From NCBI GenBank assembly GCA_018524725.1, contig JAEUWP010000281.1, positions 1 to 22,467 on the forward strand: 22,467 bases of DNA, read 5' to 3'. The stretch's first letter is position 1. Each line of letters begins with the position of its first letter. A program made the position numbers and the translations under genes. Under the pieces are notes generated by a model. That model was not told the DNA's origin, did no database searches, and saw only the letters and a program-made list of their open reading frames with translations. Shown in pieces: positions 20,033 to 22,467 of this stretch. Source of the stretch: Podaxis mareebaensis. Its lineage: Eukaryota > Basidiomycota > Agaricomycetes > Agaricales > Agaricaceae.

Positions 20033-20680
20033 TGTTACGTAGAGACGGTTTCTACACGTCGTCTCAATGCGGAGAGATACTGTCCTAAGACACCCCGACA
20101 CTATTAAGTTCCTGAAGCGGAACACCCGTCCGTTCTCTTGGGGAGAACTAGAGGCTGGTCGGAAATCTCGCAGGGACTGCCTAGGGAGAGATACGACTTG
20201 TAAGGTCGCAGGCTACTCCGTAGGTTTAGCTGTTACGCCAGTTATCCTGTCGAGGCAGGTAGAGCTCTCATGCGGCAAGAAGATAAAGCGGAAGACAGTC
20301 CTCGCTATTCTCGCGCTATGTACAAGTGATCGTAAAGCTAAGTTCTACTTACTTTACGAGCTATCTAAATACTAGGGCGATTACTATCCTACATGTCCTA
20401 AAGGAGAATCTTCGTACTTACTTCAGTACTCTAAGTATAGAAGACCGAGCCTGAGGTAAGATGAGATCTACAGAAGGTAGACTATTAATACACAACACAT
20501 CACCGAGCCTGAGTGCTAAACATAGTGCCGCTTCGGAAGATCCGAAGTGAGACCGAAGTTGCAATGAAGGACGAGTCAAGGCGGGCGCTTGGAGTCGAGG
20601 GGCGGAAGGGCAGTCGACAGACAACGAGGCGGGAATGCATGAGGGGCATAGATGGCGGAGGAAGCGAGAGGATTGTAACA
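20033..20680 (-). repeat. 3' LTR of gypsy element C
   Basis: This 648-bp segment reads TGTTAC at one end and GTAACA at the other, and on the minus strand it follows a polypurine tract. It is CpG-rich with no sign of decay. It includes a 12-bp direct repeat and a CTTCGGA/TCCGAAG hairpin (20531-20547). Short ORFs inside it (for example 20067-20375) have no recognisable motif and I do not regard them as genes. The partner 5' LTR should lie beyond the right edge of the window. Confidence 0.75.
20444..20513. repeat. Direct repeat pair in the element C LTR
   Basis: ACCGAGCCTGAG occurs at 20444-20455 and again at 20502-20513, start to start 58 bp. Short repeats like this in LTRs can be transcription-factor or enhancer units, but function here is only a guess. 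Confidence 0.6.
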
Positions 20681-20683
20681 TCA

Positions 20684-20695
20684 TCCCCTTTGTGT
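20684..20695 (-). other. Polypurine tract of element C
   Basis: On the minus strand ACACAAAGGGGA is followed by TGATGTTAC. This matches the corresponding block at 3155-3173 of element A apart from two extra bases and one substitution, linking the two elements to one family. Confidence 0.75.
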
Positions 20696-20714
20696 AATCG
20701 AACTCCGGATCGAT

Positions 20715-22352
20715 CTACCTATAACAAGTGTCGATCTCTGCGAGGCGTCGTTTGGACTGATTCTGGATGGGAATATTGTTAATGGTGACATGTCGTCCTT
20801 CGGTCTGTTTCGTGATAGGATTGAAAGTATACTCAGTAGTGGTATTTTCTAAAGCTCCACGATCGCGAGGGATAGGGCGAGGGATGAGAGTGAAAGCGTC
20901 TTCATACAACATGTTCTGTCGTCCTCTTTGACCGAGAGTCAGAGCGTTGGTGAGAAACCGGACACGCTTCTTGGCTTCTTCATACGTGGGGCCGTTAACA
21001 GGGGATTGGTATCGAGACAGAATGACGGGAGTCTGAGGACGTTGAATGCATTGCCATGAATGGTGATTTCGTCCTTGGCAGAATCGACACATGTGGTTAG
21101 GACAATCAGAAGCGATATGCCCTACTCCTAAACAAAGCCAACAGCCTTGCGCGTATACTCTGAGGAGGTTGAGAGGAAGGAGTTTCGCGACGGTGAGAGG
21201 AAGAGTTCGTCGTCGAATGTGGCGCTCCCAGTTGGGGTATTTCGAGAGGGGGTTCAGTTCTCCTTGCAGAGTCAAGACGTTTATGAGGGTTGGTAGGTTC
21301 AGGTAGGTGGCGATGTCAGGCTTCTGTTCGACTGAAGCCTTAGCTCGAGACTGAAGGGTCTCTGGGACGAATGGGTCGGTATGTGCTCGATGGGAATATG
21401 CTCTTCCCTCAGCAACAAGGACTCCTCGATCTCGTTGGTACTGCCAGGGATAGTTTTCTGGTGTAACTCGTGTTCGGCTTCCAGTATCTGTTGCACTGGA
21501 CTCTCGAGACTGAGATACTCGATCCATCTCTGCGCGTTGGGCGTGAGTGGAGGAGGAGGGGTTCGAGGAGGAAGAGTGTGCCGTGGTGTGCTTGCTTCCA
21601 TACTGTTGATGGAGCGAGGCGACGAAGGCGGGGGTCTCTGCGGTCGAGGTGGTGGTGAGGAAAGTACACGCCTGTCTGACGAGGTTCTTCGCGTATTGGA
21701 TCTGATGCTGGGTTCGATACTGCGATGCGACGTTGTAGAGGGGTCGTGTTGCTCGGGTAGCTGCGTCTCGGAAATTAAACCATAACTCGTCTCCTGGTTC
21801 CGGAGCTGGTGGGTTCCAGCTTCGTGGGTCTGTGAGCACGTCGGCTGTGCTTGGATAACCAGCGGCCTGGGCGAGGGAGGTAGCAGTCTGGTAGATATGA
21901 CTCGAGGGGTTATATGGATGGGGGAGATCGGTCGGATTTCCAGATGTTCGTGGGTCCAACACTCGATGGTGTTGTCCCGATGGATGACGATCTGTGTTCC
22001 TTTGGGGAGTGGTGGCAAGGGCTTGTCGAAGGAAATTCTGATAGTTTTCATCTTCCGGAACAGTCGTTGTGCGGTTTGGAAGACTGGCATGCGGTGGATC
22101 GGAGGTAGGTGTCGTAGATGCTGGATGAGTGAATGAATGTTGGTGGAACGGGTTGGTACTAGTGATTGGGGATGGTTCGCTCTGGATGGTAGCGAACTCG
22201 AGGTGGTCCGAGGGAGACGTCGCGACGTAGTCGCTGTCAGATCCTCTGGTCTGAGAGTCTCCATGGAGGAGCTCTGTGAAGCTTTCCGGTCTGGACGCTG
22301 CTGGCTCGATGGCGGCATAATCGTTGACAGAGAAGGAACTAGCGTTTGACAT
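20715..22352 (-). CDS. Intact zinc-knuckle protein at the 3' end of element C
   Basis: A 545-residue ORF without any interruption ends 34 bp before the LTR. Residues 1-180 are Ser/Thr/Pro-rich and probably disordered; about 190-240 is a helical segment; 250-300 is Ser-rich. About 340-400 is a Leu-rich folded part. A CCHC knuckle has C404, C407, H412 and C417; a second zinc motif follows at C422, C425, H430 or H431 and C435. The C-terminus is polar, with INNIPIQNQSKRRLAE. The motif order C-x2-C-x2-VGH-x-A-x2-C-x4-C-x-FC is shared with element A's second ORF, so this is a conserved ORF of the family and not a random gene. The ATG at 22352 is 58 bp after a TATA box. RNA or DNA binding in the particle is inferred; it could instead be a Gag if the element is short and non-autonomous. 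The coding sequence is CpG-rich and undecayed. Confidence 0.75.
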   Translation of the reverse strand: MSNASSFSVNDYAAIEPAASRPESFTELLHGDSQTRGSDSDYVATSPSDHLEFATIQSEPSPITSTNPFHQHSFTHPASTTPTSDPPHASLPNRTTTVPEDENYQNFLRQALATTPQRNTDRHPSGQHHRVLDPRTSGNPTDLPHPYNPSSHIYQTATSLAQAAGYPSTADVLTDPRSWNPPAPEPGDELWFNFRDAATRATRPLYNVASQYRTQHQIQYAKNLVRQACTFLTTTSTAETPAFVASLHQQYGSKHTTAHSSSSNPSSSTHAQRAEMDRVSQSRESSATDTGSRTRVTPENYPWQYQRDRGVLVAEGRAYSHRAHTDPFVPETLQSRAKASVEQKPDIATYLNLPTLINVLTLQGELNPLSKYPNWERHIRRRTLPLTVAKLLPLNLLRVYAQGCWLCLGVGHIASDCPNHMCRFCQGRNHHSWQCIQRPQTPVILSRYQSPVNGPTYEEAKKRVRFLTNALTLGQRGRQNMLYEDAFTLIPRPIPRDRGALENTTTEYTFNPITKQTEGRHVTINNIPIQNQSKRRLAEIDTCYR

Positions 22353-22400
22353 GAGTATGTTTGGAAGTGGCGAGCTTTTGGAATGGAGGGATGAAATGTC

Positions 22401-22410
22401 TCTTTTTATA
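22401..22410 (-). promoter_or_regulatory. TATA box upstream of the element C zinc-knuckle ORF
   Basis: TATAAAAAGA on the minus strand begins 58 bp before the start codon, followed by C-rich leader sequence. This is a credible core promoter. It suggests the ORF is transcribed separately, or that a 5' LTR end lies just beyond the window. Confidence 0.55.
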
Positions 22411-22467
22411 CTCTACTAAAATCTTCGAAGCGTTTCTTGTCAAGTTTTCTTCGTCTTCCCAAGTGTT

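Noticed and set aside
20067..20375. 102-codon plus-strand ORF
   Set aside because: It lies wholly within the element C LTR, has no recognisable motif and is on the opposite strand to the element.
21299..22318. 339-codon open frame on the minus strand overlapping the zinc-knuckle ORF
   Set aside because: It is Ser/Arg/Pro-rich with no motif and lies inside the 545-codon ORF, which has a conserved double zinc motif and a matching homologue. It is a shadow frame.

Overview
The window looks like a transposon-filled stretch of a filamentous fungal genome, most likely an agaricomycete basidiomycete. The reasons are chromodomain-bearing Ty3/gypsy elements, a Ty1/copia relative, TATA-type LTR promoters and no clear host housekeeping gene. 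I recognise the families from protein motifs only; no database search was possible.

Layout. (1) 110-3946, plus strand: 5'-truncated Ty3/gypsy element A. It keeps the last residues of RNase H, integrase with a C-terminal chromodomain, a second ORF with a double zinc knuckle, a polypurine tract and a probable LTR. (2) About 3947-14583, plus strand: element B, a nearly full-length chromodomain gypsy element with gag, zinc knuckle, protease, RT, RNase H, integrase and chromodomain, followed in the same frame by a third ORF of about 1,050 codons that I do not recognise. (3) 14627-17991, minus strand: a Ty1/copia fragment (gag, a long unexplained insert, protease, pre-integrase domain). (4) 18670-19710, plus strand: a decayed Ser/Pro-rich ORF of unknown function. 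(5) 20033-22410, minus strand: the 3' LTR, polypurine tract and terminal ORF of gypsy element C. Its 545-codon zinc-knuckle protein is intact, and it belongs to the same family as element A.

Two signals go beyond ordinary transposon annotation. First, one reading frame of element B stays free of TAA and TAG from 3916 to 14262 (about 3,449 codons) yet holds 35 TGA codons. Where the family is conserved, the TGAs sit at arginine positions, so they are best read as CGA to TGA changes, which is CpG decay (RIP-like mutation or methyl-cytosine deamination). The window shows layers of this decay: element C is CpG-rich and intact, element B is partly decayed, and the 5.4 kb from 14603 to 20022 holds only two CpG dinucleotides. 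Second, element B, and no other part of the window that I scanned, is packed with short perfect inverted repeats. I located at least 45 stems of 8-11 bp with loops of 0-15 nt between 4487 and 14552, against roughly 2-3 expected by chance. They run through gag, pol, the third ORF and the 3' non-coding end, with no fixed codon phase. I know of no described retrotransposon with this property, and it is the strongest candidate here for something new.
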